From: an uncultured Lachnospiraceae bacterium | GTDB lineage: Bacteria > Bacillota > Clostridia > Lachnospirales > Lachnospiraceae | DNA length: 64,000 nt | NCBI GenBank assembly: GCA_934385475.1 | Contig: CAKRPS010000007.1 | Coordinates: 1-64,000 of the forward strand | Reading direction: 5' to 3' | Shown: positions 32,381 to 41,784 of the stretch, piece after piece | How the letters are laid out: each line of letters opens with the position of its first letter | How positions within the stretch are numbered: the first letter of the stretch is position 1 | Notes under the pieces: generated by a model | The model's database searches: none | The model's input: only the letters and a program-made list of their open reading frames with translations | What the model was told of the DNA's origin: nothing | Program-made: the position numbers and the translations under genes

Positions 32381-33589
32381 TTAGTTCTTACCTCCGAGCA
32401 GTCTCTTAACCGTCTTTTGCGGGTTGAACTCTTCCATATCATCCGGAACATTCTGTCCGTAGGTGACATAGGAAAGCGCCGCTCCCGTATATAATCTCAT
32501 ATTCAACAGATTTCCCAGTGTGGTAGTTTCATCCAGCTTTGTGAAGATCAGCTTGTAATCTGCCATATCCTTATAGGAATCTGCAATGCTCAGAAGATCC
32601 TTGTACTTTGTTGTGGCACTCAGCACAAGATAGATTTCCTTCTCTATCTTTTCGTCCACTGCCCCGATCAGTTTGCACATCATATCCTTCTGTGCCTGAT
32701 TCTGATGGGAATGTCCTGCCGTATCGATCAGAACATAATCATACTCCTTGAAATCCTCCATGGCTTTCAGGAGCTCATCCTCGGTATAAATTACCCTGAA
32801 CGGTACCTCCAGGATATTGGCGTACGTGCGAAGCTGCTCTGCTGCAGCAATCCGGTAGGTATCTGCCGTCAAAAGAGCCACTTTCTTCTTCTCATCCAGC
32901 TGGAATTTCGAAGCAAGCTTGGCAATTGTTGTCGTCTTGCCCACACCTGTCGGTCCAATAAAAAATATTGCCTTGACTCCATCCTTCGCCGGTGTAATCC
33001 CGGACGGCTTGCCGAATTTCAGAATCATCTTCTGATAGATATTGGCAAGTGCATAGTCAAATGGCAGATTCGGCTTATTGAGCTGGCCGATCTCCTCCAG
33101 AATCTGATCCGCATACTTCTCATCCACCTCGTTATCCAACATGGTAGAGTGCAGAAGTTTCATAAACTTATCGGTTTCAGACTCCTCCTGGGGCTCCTCT
33201 TCTTTGATCTCTTCCTCTTCAGGCTTTTGAAGCTGCTGCTCCAGAAGAGACTGTAAGCTGTCCAGCTTCTCTTCAATAGCACTGTTGTCCCTTCTCTCAA
33301 CAGGCATTTCCCGCACCGGATTTTCCACCGGAACCGTTTTCATTCCTGCCTGTTCTTTTCCCTGATTTGCCATCAATACATTATTGATAGAGGACAGTGC
33401 CGATGTGTACTTCTCGCTCTCCTCTTCCAGCCCTACGGTAACCTCCGTGAGCTGTGGCTTTAAAAAGGCGAAAAGACCCTTGCTTTTCACCTTTTTTACA
33501 TTCATCACGACAACGCCATCTCCCAATTCCCCTTTGGCAGCGGCTACCGCTTCCCCTTCTGTTTTAGCCGTAAATTTTTTGATTATCAT
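32381..33589 (-). CDS. flhF: Flagellar biosynthesis GTPase FlhF
   Basis: FlhF is an SRP-type GTPase that sets flagellum position. The 402-residue protein has a basic N-terminal B domain, a variable Glu/Gln-rich linker (about 90-145), an N domain and a G domain with P-loop GPTGVGKTT (212-220), DTYRIAAAEQL, DTAGHSHQN and TKLDET. It overlaps the end of flhA by four bases (ATGA), which indicates translational coupling, and lies 11 nt ahead of flhG. Confidence 0.96.
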   Translation of the reverse strand: MIIKKFTAKTEGEAVAAAKGELGDGVVVMNVKKVKSKGLFAFLKPQLTEVTVGLEEESEKYTSALSSINNVLMANQGKEQAGMKTVPVENPVREMPVERRDNSAIEEKLDSLQSLLEQQLQKPEEEEIKEEEPQEESETDKFMKLLHSTMLDNEVDEKYADQILEEIGQLNKPNLPFDYALANIYQKMILKFGKPSGITPAKDGVKAIFFIGPTGVGKTTTIAKLASKFQLDEKKKVALLTADTYRIAAAEQLRTYANILEVPFRVIYTEDELLKAMEDFKEYDYVLIDTAGHSHQNQAQKDMMCKLIGAVDEKIEKEIYLVLSATTKYKDLLSIADSYKDMADYKLIFTKLDETTTLGNLLNMRLYTGAALSYVTYGQNVPDDMEEFNPQKTVKRLLGGKN

Positions 33590-35628
33590 GCTGTCACCAT
33601 CCCAACGGATTGTAATTCAATATTTGACTCCACCTCATTATAAGAAACAACAACCAGATCCCGGAAGTAATCCTCGGTCAGTTTCTTAAAGTAAACCCTC
33701 ACGATCGGAGATGTGATCACGATCGGCATTTTGCCGAGGTTCTCCAGTTTCTTGATCTCCACAGATACCGAATCCATGATCTCCTTTGTCTTTGCGGGGT
33801 CCAGTGTAAGGTAAGCACCCTGCTCGGTCTGCTTCACGCTCGCCATGATCTCCTGCTCCAGCTTCGGATCCAGCGTGACAACACTGGTCGTCTCATTGGC
33901 AGGGAAGAATTTATTCGAGATCGCTCTCTTCAAACTCTGTCTGACATACTCTGTCAGGATATCGGTATCTCTCGTCGTAGACGCATAATCTGCAAGCGTC
34001 TCAAAAATCGTAAGCAGGTCGCGGATGGAAATTCCCTCCCGCAGAAGATTCTGCAGTACCTTTTGTACCTCGCCAAGGCCAAGAAGCTTCGGAACAAGCT
34101 CTTCGACCACGGACGGGTTCGACTCCTTTAAGTTGTTGACAAGATTCTGTACATCCTGTCTGGTAAGAAGCTCTGCTATGTACTGTCTTATAATCTCCGT
34201 CAGATGTGTTGCTATAATGGAAGGCGGATCTACTACCGTATATCCAAGACTCTCTGCCCTCTCTCTCTGTCCTTCCGTAATCCAGATGGCTGGGAGGTGG
34301 AAGGATGGTTCAAAGGTCGGAATACCTGTGATCTCTTCCTCAACATATCCGGGGTTCATTGCCATATAGTGATCGAAAAGAATCTCTCCTTCACTGACCT
34401 GTACACCCTTTATTTTAATAATATATTGGTTAGGATTCAACTGAATGTTATCTCGTAAACGAATAATCGGTACAACGGTACCAAGTTCCAGTGCGATCTG
34501 TCTTCTTATCATTACGACACGGTCAAGAAGATCACCACCCTGGTTGACATCGGCAAGCGGAATGATACCGTAACCAAACTCCAGCTCGATCGGATCCACC
34601 TGCAGCAACGAATTGACATTCTCCGGCTGCCGGATCTCTTCCGCAGCTGCTTCTTCCTCATCTGCCTCTGCCTCGATCCCTGCCGTCTCGATCGTTCCGG
34701 CCATCACTCTTCCCACTATAATAAATATCGCTCCAAGTGCAACGAAGATCAGTGTATTCAAAGGTGTGACAATACCCAGGAACGCAATGACTCCGCCTAC
34801 CAGATACAGTACCTTGGGCACTCCGAAGAACTGTCTGATGAGCACTGAACCAAAATCCGCATCCTTGGAACCCTTGGTTACCAGAATACCGGTTGCCAGA
34901 GAGGTAAGAAGGGAAGGAATCTGGCTCACAAGACCATCACCGATGGTCAGAATCGTATATTTGTCAAGTGCATCCGTAATATTCATTCCCTGTCGCAGCA
35001 CACCCATGGCGATACCACCGATAATGTTAACTGCCGTGATGATCAGACCTGCCGTTGCATCTCCCTTTACGTATTTCACGGCACCGTCCATGGAACCGAA
35101 GAAACTGGACTCTTCCTGAATCTTGTCTCGTCTTCTCTTGGCCTCCGCGTCCGTGATCGCTCCCGTATTCAGGTCGGCATCAATAGCCATCTGCTTACCG
35201 GGCATAGCGTCCAACGTAAATCTCGCCGTAACCTCAGCCACACGTTCTGTACCTTTATTGATGATCATAAACTGCACAATGATCAGAATGATAAAGACAA
35301 TGACACCGATGACAAGATCGCCGCCACCTACATAGCTGCCGAATGTCTCTACGACATTACCCGGATCTCCTGTTGAAAGGATCAGCCTTGTAGAGGAGAC
35401 ATTCAGAGCGATACGAAAAACAGTGGTAAACAACAGAACTGTCGGATAAAATGACAGATTCAGCACTTCGTTCGCAAACATACAGCTAAACATGATAACA
35501 AATGCAACGGAAATGTTACATGCCAGCAATACATCCAGAAGCCATGACGGAATCGGCACGATCATCATGATGAAAGCCGCCAGTACATATAGGGTGACTC
35601 CCACGTCAGCCTTTTTCAGCTTGCCCAT
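33586..35628 (-). CDS. flhA: Flagellar export gate protein FlhA
   Basis: FlhA is the large export-gate component of the flagellar type III secretion system. The 680-residue protein has eight membrane helices in the first half, the cytoplasmic FHIPEP-family loop RDKIQEESSFFGSMDGAVKYVKG split by conserved charged residues, and a C-terminal ring-forming cytoplasmic domain after an acidic linker (about 320-340). ATG is preceded by GGAGAGGAGAAG. It lies 25 nt after flhB. Confidence 0.97.
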   Translation of the reverse strand: MGKLKKADVGVTLYVLAAFIMMIVPIPSWLLDVLLACNISVAFVIMFSCMFANEVLNLSFYPTVLLFTTVFRIALNVSSTRLILSTGDPGNVVETFGSYVGGGDLVIGVIVFIILIIVQFMIINKGTERVAEVTARFTLDAMPGKQMAIDADLNTGAITDAEAKRRRDKIQEESSFFGSMDGAVKYVKGDATAGLIITAVNIIGGIAMGVLRQGMNITDALDKYTILTIGDGLVSQIPSLLTSLATGILVTKGSKDADFGSVLIRQFFGVPKVLYLVGGVIAFLGIVTPLNTLIFVALGAIFIIVGRVMAGTIETAGIEAEADEEEAAAEEIRQPENVNSLLQVDPIELEFGYGIIPLADVNQGGDLLDRVVMIRRQIALELGTVVPIIRLRDNIQLNPNQYIIKIKGVQVSEGEILFDHYMAMNPGYVEEEITGIPTFEPSFHLPAIWITEGQRERAESLGYTVVDPPSIIATHLTEIIRQYIAELLTRQDVQNLVNNLKESNPSVVEELVPKLLGLGEVQKVLQNLLREGISIRDLLTIFETLADYASTTRDTDILTEYVRQSLKRAISNKFFPANETTSVVTLDPKLEQEIMASVKQTEQGAYLTLDPAKTKEIMDSVSVEIKKLENLGKMPIVITSPIVRVYFKKLTEDYFRDLVVVSYNEVESNIELQSVGMVTA

Positions 35629-35653
35629 ATTGTTTCTTCTCCTCTCCCCTTAT

Positions 35654-36766
35654 CTAAACCTTGCCCTTTAAATGATATACAAAAGCGAGCACTTCTGCAA
35701 CCGCCTGATACAATTCCGGCGGAACAACTGCCCCAATCTCGACATTTGCATATAACATTCTGGCAAGCGGTTTGTTCTCTACTATCTCTATCGAATTCTC
35801 TCTGGCCGTTTCCTTGATCCTCTGTGCCAGATAATCGGCACCCTTTGCGATCACATAAGGTGCCTCATAAAGATCCGGATCATACTTGATCGCCACCGCA
35901 TAATGAGTCGGGTTCGTGATGACCACATCCGCCTCCGGCAGCTTCTGCATCATACGTCTTCTGGAGGCTTCCTGCATCCTCTGACGCTGTTTTCCCTTGA
36001 TCTGCGGATCTCCTTCTGTATTCTTATATTCGTCCTTGACCTCCTGTTTGGTCATCTTCATATCATTCTTGAACTTCACCTTCTGATAGATGTAATCCAC
36101 GATCGCCAGAAGCAGATAGAAGATGGAAATACGGAATCCAAGGTCGATCGCATATTTTCCAATTTCCTGAATTGCCTGATACAGTGGAATATCATAGAAA
36201 AGCTTCAAAGGAATCGAATGCTTTTTCAGATAATCATATACCACATAGCCGATCAGCCCCAGTTTGAGCAGAGACTTGATCAACTCTACAAGAGATTCCT
36301 TGGAAAAGAGTCTCTTCACACCGCTGACCGGATTAAACTTGCTGAATTTCGGCTGCAAAGGCTTTGATGTCGGTTTCCACTTTACCTGTACCAGACTTAC
36401 AATGACTGCCACCAGAAATCCGACAGCCAGAAATGGTGCCATGATCAGCAGTGTCCTTTCAAGCGATGCAACAAACAGCGTCCTGAAGGTACGCTCCGGC
36501 ATCTCCCCATCGTAAAGCTTGATGTATTCCGGGATCTGGGAATACAGGCTGTAAATATTCCCGATAAAATAAGTACCCATGTTCTGTATCCAGAACGACA
36601 GCAGGGCGAACATGGCGATCAGTTCACAGGCGCTCACAAGCTCCTTACTCTTTGCAACCTGTCCTTCCTTCCGGGCATCGTCTAACTTTTTGCCGGTAGG
36701 CTCCTCTGTCTTCTCACCGCCCGGTCCATCCTTTGCAAAAAACTGTAGATTGTATTCCAGTATCAC
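35654..36766 (-). CDS. flhB: Flagellar export switch protein FlhB
   Basis: FlhB switches the export apparatus from rod-hook to filament substrates. The 370-residue protein has four membrane helices and a cytoplasmic domain with the autocleavage site NPTH (285-288) within VVITNPTHYAVAIKYDP. Cleavage falls between Asn and Pro. The start is GTG at 36766, which overlaps the fliR stop codon (GTGA). It has no fusion to FliR, unlike some Clostridia. Confidence 0.97.
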   Translation of the reverse strand: MILEYNLQFFAKDGPGGEKTEEPTGKKLDDARKEGQVAKSKELVSACELIAMFALLSFWIQNMGTYFIGNIYSLYSQIPEYIKLYDGEMPERTFRTLFVASLERTLLIMAPFLAVGFLVAVIVSLVQVKWKPTSKPLQPKFSKFNPVSGVKRLFSKESLVELIKSLLKLGLIGYVVYDYLKKHSIPLKLFYDIPLYQAIQEIGKYAIDLGFRISIFYLLLAIVDYIYQKVKFKNDMKMTKQEVKDEYKNTEGDPQIKGKQRQRMQEASRRRMMQKLPEADVVITNPTHYAVAIKYDPDLYEAPYVIAKGADYLAQRIKETARENSIEIVENKPLARMLYANVEIGAVVPPELYQAVAEVLAFVYHLKGKV

Positions 36767-37542
36767 GTCATCCCCTCCACAAAGGATACGATCATTTTTT
36801 TCATCTCCACAAAGATAAAATCGGCTGCTCCGGGCAGCATACGGATCGTAAGAAACATCACGCCAAGTCCCACCAGTACCTTTAACTGCAGACCCACGGT
36901 AAACATGTTCATCTGCGGTGCGATCTTTGCAAGAATACCCATAACACAGTTTAACAGGAGCATGGTACAGAAAATCGGAAGAATGATCCGAAATCCGATC
37001 GTAATATAGTCTGCCAGAAAGGTCATAACGGACTCCAGCAATGAATCCATATGGAACACTGCCCCATTCACAGGGATCAGCGTAAAGGTATCTACAAGCG
37101 CCTGAAGCAGGTACCGGTACATACCGGAAATGATCAGAAACAGTGTAAACATATACTGATACAGGATTCCTGTAAAGGTAGCCTGCTCTTTGGTTGCCGG
37201 ATCCATCAGGGAAACCATGGAAAGACCAATTTCCATATCCGCAATGCTACCCGCAAAAGCAGCGACCGTTGTACACAGGTAGGTTCCCCATCCGATCAGA
37301 AAACCGGTCAGAGCCTCCTTCATGACAATGATCGCATATCCCAGTAAAGTCTCATATACCACTTCATTTCTGTCCACAGACAGATAAATTAAATAGGCCG
37401 TAAATATGCTGAGTGCCACACGTACTCTTCTGGGCGTATTGTTCATGCTGAAAAAGGGGGCTATAAATATAAAGCAGCTCACCCTTACCAGGATCAGCAG
37501 AAAATATTCCAGATCTGCGTAGCTGAAACCTAAATCTATCAT
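36763..37542 (-). CDS. fliR: Flagellar export gate protein FliR
   Basis: FliR forms part of the export gate with FliP and FliQ. The 259-residue protein is strongly hydrophobic, with about six segments, and contains EALTGFLIGW and ADMEIGLSMVSLMDP. The reading frame is open further upstream through fliQ to 37647. ATG at 37542 gives the family N-terminus MIDLGFSYADLEYF and normal length. GAGGG lies rather far away, so the start is somewhat uncertain. It overlaps flhB by four bases. Confidence 0.94.
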   Translation of the reverse strand: MIDLGFSYADLEYFLLILVRVSCFIFIAPFFSMNNTPRRVRVALSIFTAYLIYLSVDRNEVVYETLLGYAIIVMKEALTGFLIGWGTYLCTTVAAFAGSIADMEIGLSMVSLMDPATKEQATFTGILYQYMFTLFLIISGMYRYLLQALVDTFTLIPVNGAVFHMDSLLESVMTFLADYITIGFRIILPIFCTMLLLNCVMGILAKIAPQMNMFTVGLQLKVLVGLGVMFLTIRMLPGAADFIFVEMKKMIVSFVEGMT

Positions 37543-37588
37543 ACAGTAATCACATCTTCCCTCAGATGACGTCTCCGGCTTATCTTTT

Positions 37589-37858
37589 CTACCGGATATA
37601 GAGTCCAAAGTTGGACCAGAGATCCACCATATACTGAACCATCTCATTCATGATCCAGTGACCCATCAGGATCAGGCCAAGGAAAACTGCCAGAATCTTT
37701 GGCACAAAGGTCAGTGTCTGCTCCTGGATAGATGTAACCGTCTGAAAAATACTGACGATCAGACCCACGATCAGTGACACAAGCAAAAGTGGTGCAGAAC
37801 ACTTGATGATCGTATATAGTGCTGCCTCACCCATGGCAGTAATATCATCAATTGTCAT
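37589..37858 (-). CDS. fliQ: Flagellar export gate protein FliQ
   Basis: FliQ is a small two-helix export gate subunit. ATG at 37858 gives 89 residues, exactly the usual length, beginning MTIDDITAMGEAAL. Helix 1 reads APLLLVSLIVGLIVSIFQ and helix 2 ILAVFLGLILMGHWIM, separated by the conserved TSIQEQTLTFVPK loop. The frame extends to 37882 but without family similarity. It sits between fliP and fliR. Confidence 0.95.
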   Translation of the reverse strand: MTIDDITAMGEAALYTIIKCSAPLLLVSLIVGLIVSIFQTVTSIQEQTLTFVPKILAVFLGLILMGHWIMNEMVQYMVDLWSNFGLYIR

Positions 37859-37891
37859 TTTGTCACATCCTTTCCTCTCCACAGATTATGG

Positions 37892-38755
37892 TCAGGTAAT
37901 ATAGAAGCTTTCTACCAGACCCTTGATTACAAGATGCCAGCCATCCGCCAGTACAAACAGCAGGATCTTGAAAGGCATGGAAATCGTCGTCGGCGGCAGC
38001 ATCATCATACCCATACTCATAAGGGTGGATGCCACAACCATGTCGATGACAATAAACGGAATATAAATAATAAAACCTATGATAAAGGCTGTCCGCAGCT
38101 CGCTGATAATAAAGCTCGGAACAAGCACGCTCATGGGAATCTCATCCAGCTCCCCATTCCACTGTGTGCCGTTAATCTCCATAAAAAGACTAACATCCTT
38201 TTTCTGCGTCTGTCCATACATAAAGGTACGGATCGGTGCCGCCGCCCGGTCAAGTGCTTCCTGCTGCTCTATCTCTCCTGCCTCAAAAGGCGCTATCGCC
38301 TCCGTATTGATCTGTGAGATAGTCGGCTGCATAATAAAGAATGTCAGAAACAGGGCAATACCGATCAGCACCGTGTTCGGTGGTGCCGTCTGCGTGTTGA
38401 GTGCCGCCCTGGTAAAGTGGAGCACAATGATGATTCTCGTAAAGGAGGTCATCATGATCAGAAGTGACGGCGCTATCGCGATCAATGTCAGAATGATCAG
38501 GATTCTGAGTGTGCCGTTCACATTTCCGTTGCCGTCATTATAGGTGACCGTGACGGTATTGGCTATATTCAGTTCCGATAAATCCTCTGCGCTCTCTGCC
38601 GTTCCCGGCTCCTCCACGTTAGTCCTCTCCGTGGATGTCCCCGTCAGGTTCGATTCCCTGTACGGAGTATCCGTTGAAGCATACGCCGTTGTTTTCAGAC
38701 TAAGACACAATATGCCTGCCAGTAACAGCAGGCATACAAACTTTGTTTTTTTCAT
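37892..38755 (-). CDS. fliP: Flagellar export gate protein FliP
   Basis: FliP is the core of the export pore. The 287-residue protein has a cleavable signal peptide (about 1-26, ending AYAS), a variable extracellular stretch to about residue 75, and four membrane helices. The family blocks are MMTSFTRIIIVLHFTRAALNTQ, broken by conserved Gln, and LPPTTISMPFKILLFVL. ATG overlaps the fliO stop (ATGA). The sequence is intact and of normal length. Confidence 0.96.
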   Translation of the reverse strand: MKKTKFVCLLLLAGILCLSLKTTAYASTDTPYRESNLTGTSTERTNVEEPGTAESAEDLSELNIANTVTVTYNDGNGNVNGTLRILIILTLIAIAPSLLIMMTSFTRIIIVLHFTRAALNTQTAPPNTVLIGIALFLTFFIMQPTISQINTEAIAPFEAGEIEQQEALDRAAAPIRTFMYGQTQKKDVSLFMEINGTQWNGELDEIPMSVLVPSFIISELRTAFIIGFIIYIPFIVIDMVVASTLMSMGMMMLPPTTISMPFKILLFVLADGWHLVIKGLVESFYIT

Positions 38756-39132
38756 TCATCTCGCCTATCTTCGTTGTTAGAAATATCCTTTTTCTGTACT
38801 TTATTCAGAATTTCTCGAAAGTCAAGGGATTTGCCCTCTCCCTGCGTAAAGCACAGATCTTCCTCCGGTATCTCTGTCAACATTGTAACAGAATCCTTGC
38901 CGACTGCGATTGCCAGATATTTCTTGCCAATTCTGACAATCTCCACGTATTTATTGCCAGACAGCCGGAACGCCTCAATCATTTCGATATTGGCGTTGAC
39001 CGTCCTGCCTTTCTGATAGCCGGCTATCCACTTCGTTACCCCCCAGGTAAGAAACAGCACGAATACAAACAGAATCAGAACTGTCAAAAACTGTACATAC
39101 GAGTTCGTTCTGCCTGCCGTCGCAAATACCAT
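38752..39132 (-). CDS. fliO: Flagellar biosynthesis protein FliO (FliZ type)
   Basis: FliO assists assembly of the FliP ring. The 126-residue protein has one membrane helix (about 14-35) followed by a small cytoplasmic domain with the pattern VNANIEMIEAFRLSGNKYVE and IVRIGKKYLAIAV, and a charged tail. The start overlaps the cheY stop (TGATG), and the end overlaps fliP, so the three are translationally coupled. Sequence conservation in this family is weak and the call rests partly on position. Confidence 0.88.
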   Translation of the reverse strand: MVFATAGRTNSYVQFLTVLILFVFVLFLTWGVTKWIAGYQKGRTVNANIEMIEAFRLSGNKYVEIVRIGKKYLAIAVGKDSVTMLTEIPEEDLCFTQGEGKSLDFREILNKVQKKDISNNEDRRDE

Positions 39133-39494
39133 CAGCCTACGACCTTCCGGACAGCATCCAGAACACGGTCTGCCTGAAACGGTTTAACGATAAAGTCCTT
39201 CGCGCCGGACTGAATCGACTCAATAACCATTGCCTGCTGTCCCATAGCAGAGCACATGATAACCATTGCGCCCGGATCCGTTGCCTTGATCTTCTTGAGC
39301 GCCTGAATTCCATCCATCTCCGGCATTGTGATATCCATCAATACCAGATCCGGCTTCAACTCATTGTACTTTTCTACTGCCTTTGCGCCATTCTCGGCCT
39401 CTCCGGCAACATTGTAGCCATTCTTTGTCAGAATGTCTTTGATCATCATACGCATGAACGCTGCATCGTCACAAACTAAAATATTCTTTGCCAT
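39132..39494 (-). CDS. cheY: Chemotaxis response regulator CheY
   Basis: CheY-P binds the motor switch (FliM/FliY) to control rotation. It is a single receiver domain of 120 residues with acidic pocket DD (9-10), phospho-accepting Asp in LVLMDITMPEMDG (D54), Ser in IMCSAMGQ and Lys in FIVKPFQ. It is encoded right after fliY, as in Bacillus, so phosphatase (FliY, CheC) and substrate are made together. Confidence 0.97.
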   Translation of the reverse strand: MAKNILVCDDAAFMRMMIKDILTKNGYNVAGEAENGAKAVEKYNELKPDLVLMDITMPEMDGIQALKKIKATDPGAMVIMCSAMGQQAMVIESIQSGAKDFIVKPFQADRVLDAVRKVVG

Positions 39495-39514
39495 ATCTCT
39501 TCTCCTATTTATCC

Positions 39515-40765
39515 CTATTTGATAATTTCAGTTACACGAACACCGAAGCTTTCCTCAATTACTACAACTTCACCTTTTGCAACAAACTTACCATTTACCA
39601 GAACATCGATCGGTTCACCGGCGATCTTATCCAGTTCAATGATAGTACCCGGAGCAAAGTCCAAAATCTCCGATATGGATTTCGTGGTTCTTCCAAGTTC
39701 AACAGTTACCTCAAGCGGCACATCCTTTATCAGACCGATATTCTCCTGACTGACCATCGTATTGACATCGCCTGAGAAATTCTGGAACTGGGCGGGTTGA
39801 ATGTTCATATTGGGCTGCATGTTCATCTGAGGCATTCCCATCTGCGGCATTCCCATCTGGCCCATATTCATCTGAGGCATTCCCATCTGACCCATGTTCA
39901 TCTGTGGCATTCCCATCTGCGGTGCGCTCTGCTGACTCATGCCCATCTGCGGTGCTGCCGGCTGTGGTGCACTCTGTTGCTGCGGTGCTGCCGGCCGAGC
40001 CGTTCCTGCCGCATCTCCGCCACCATTCTGATTGTCCATAAATGTATGATATAAGTCTTTTGCAAAATCGATCGGATAGAGCTGCATGATCATTGAATCT
40101 ACCAGATCATCAATCTGCATTCTAAATGCAATCTTAACAAAATTACCAGCCAGGAAAGGAGCTATCTCTCCTCCTGTCTTGTAGGCAGTCAGATCTACCA
40201 GACTTGCCTCCGGCGGGCTGATATCGATCATTTTGCCAAGCATGGTAGAAAGGGATGTCGCGGCTGATCCCATCATCTGGTTCATCGCCTCGGAGATGGC
40301 ACTCAGATGCATCTCTCCCAACTCTCCGTCTGTATTGCTTCCGTCTCCACCCATCATCAAGTCGGTGATGACCTTAACGTCATGTTCTTTCAGTACCAGT
40401 ATGTTTGATCCGTCAAGTCCCAATGTATACTTAATCAAAATGAACACACACGGCTTTTCGTATTCCTCGATCACATTGTTCCAGTTTGCAAGTGTTACAA
40501 CCGGAGTCGTGATGTTTACTTTTCTGTTGACCAGAGAATACAACGTTGTGGCCGAAGATCCCATGCTGATATTAGCAACTTCCCCGATTGCATCTCTCTC
40601 AATATCCGTGAGCAATGTCTCGTCTACTTCCGGTGTGGCGGATGGAGCCGCCGATGTTTCTTCCGGTGTATCTGCTGTCTCAGCCGCCGGTGCATCTGTT
40701 CCGGTTGCATTATCCATGCCGCTCAGCAAAGCATTTATTTCATCCTGTGAAAGCATTCCATCCAT
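39515..40765 (-). CDS. fliY: Flagellar motor switch phosphatase FliY (FliN-type C-terminus)
   Basis: FliY is the C-ring component of Firmicutes that combines a CheC-type CheY-P phosphatase with a FliN/SpoA domain. The 416-residue protein starts MDGMLSQDEINALLSGM, the CheY-P-binding peptide. It has CheC-like catalytic repeats ERDAIGEVANISMGSSAT and LSAISEAMNQMMGSA, then a Gln/Pro/Met-rich linker (about 255-320) with repeats of the type QMGMPQMNMG, and the SpoA domain ending the protein. The linker is longer and far richer in Met than usual. It lies between fliM and cheY. Confidence 0.95.
   Translation of the reverse strand: MDGMLSQDEINALLSGMDNATGTDAPAAETADTPEETSAAPSATPEVDETLLTDIERDAIGEVANISMGSSATTLYSLVNRKVNITTPVVTLANWNNVIEEYEKPCVFILIKYTLGLDGSNILVLKEHDVKVITDLMMGGDGSNTDGELGEMHLSAISEAMNQMMGSAATSLSTMLGKMIDISPPEASLVDLTAYKTGGEIAPFLAGNFVKIAFRMQIDDLVDSMIMQLYPIDFAKDLYHTFMDNQNGGGDAAGTARPAAPQQQSAPQPAAPQMGMSQQSAPQMGMPQMNMGQMGMPQMNMGQMGMPQMGMPQMNMQPNMNIQPAQFQNFSGDVNTMVSQENIGLIKDVPLEVTVELGRTTKSISEILDFAPGTIIELDKIAGEPIDVLVNGKFVAKGEVVVIEESFGVRVTEIIK
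39822..39925 (-). repeat. Methionine-rich coding repeats in fliY
   Basis: The unit GCATTCCCATCTG (plus strand) begins at 39832, 39847, 39877 and 39907, giving a 15/30-bp periodic array that encodes QMGMPQMNMG-type repeats. It is the type of sequence that gains and loses units by slippage. Confidence 0.85.
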
Positions 40766-40769
40766 GCTT

Positions 40770-41750
40770 CTATTCCCCCTCTCTGATTACCGATGTCACT
40801 CTGACTGCATATTTATCCTTGCTAGAGCCCGGTAATGCAGTGAATTTTTTAATATTCCCAACATAGACGGTCAGATCGTCCTCAACCTCCGTATCCAACC
40901 GTATGATATCCCCAACCTGCAGATTCAGGAAATCGTTGACGGAAACCTGGCTCTTCCCCAAAACAGCCTTGACGGGAACATCCACACGCTTGATAAGCGC
41001 TTCGATGTGTTCCTCGTAATCTTCCTCGTTCCGCTCCTGCATGTTCGCATACCAATACTTGGTATTGAGCTTGTCCATGACGTTCTCCAGTGTAAAGAAC
41101 GGGAGACACACATTCATGAACCCTTCTACGTCACCGATTTTCATATTCAGGGTGACGATAGCTATCATATCATTTGGCGCAATGACCTGCGCAAACTGGG
41201 AATTCGTTTCAATACGCTCCATGACGGGGTTGATGTCCGTGACATTTTTCCACGGCTCCCTCATAAGCTGCATACAGACAACCATCATTTTCTGGATAAT
41301 CGTCATCTCTATTTCCGTGAAGTCACGGTTCTTATCCAAAGGATCTCCCGTTCCGCCAAGCATCCTGTCAATCATTGCAAATCCCAGCTGTGCGGCCAGC
41401 TCTATGATGATCGTGCCGCCAAGCGGTTGGAAATTCACAATCCCCAGAATTACAGGATTGGAAAGTGCGTTGGTAAATTCCGAGAAAATAACCGTCTCGG
41501 AGCTTGCCACGGAGACCTGTATATTTTTTCTAAGGTAAACCGGAAGATTCGTGGATAGGAGCCTTCCGTAGTGTTCATATATAATTTCCAGCGTTCGCAG
41601 ATGTTCCTTTGAGAACTTGGTAGGACGTTTAAAGTCGTAGTTCTTGACCTGCTTATCGCTGTTGTCATTCATTTCTTCTGCATCCAGCTCTCCACTGCTG
41701 AGTGCTGCAAGCAGATTATCAATCTCGCTCTGAGACAATACCTCTCCCAC
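40770..41750 (-). CDS. fliM: Flagellar motor switch protein FliM
   Basis: FliM is the C-ring switch protein that binds CheY-P. The 326-residue protein has the N-terminal CheY-P peptide LSQSEIDNLLAAL, a CheC-like middle domain (family motif GGTGDP, LEIIYEHYGRLL) and a C-terminal SpoA domain (VNDFLNLQVGDIIRLD). Start is GTG at 41750 behind GAGGTGAGC. It lies between fliL and fliY. Confidence 0.96.
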   Translation of the reverse strand: MGEVLSQSEIDNLLAALSSGELDAEEMNDNSDKQVKNYDFKRPTKFSKEHLRTLEIIYEHYGRLLSTNLPVYLRKNIQVSVASSETVIFSEFTNALSNPVILGIVNFQPLGGTIIIELAAQLGFAMIDRMLGGTGDPLDKNRDFTEIEMTIIQKMMVVCMQLMREPWKNVTDINPVMERIETNSQFAQVIAPNDMIAIVTLNMKIGDVEGFMNVCLPFFTLENVMDKLNTKYWYANMQERNEEDYEEHIEALIKRVDVPVKAVLGKSQVSVNDFLNLQVGDIIRLDTEVEDDLTVYVGNIKKFTALPGSSKDKYAVRVTSVIREGE

Positions 41751-41784
41751 GAAAGCTCACCTCCTCGTGGTACAATTTCTTTAT

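Noticed and set aside
37543..37647. Longer fliR overlapping most of the end of fliQ
   Set aside because: The extra 35 residues are not hydrophobic or family-like and are the out-of-frame reading of fliQ; FliR of normal length begins at 37542.
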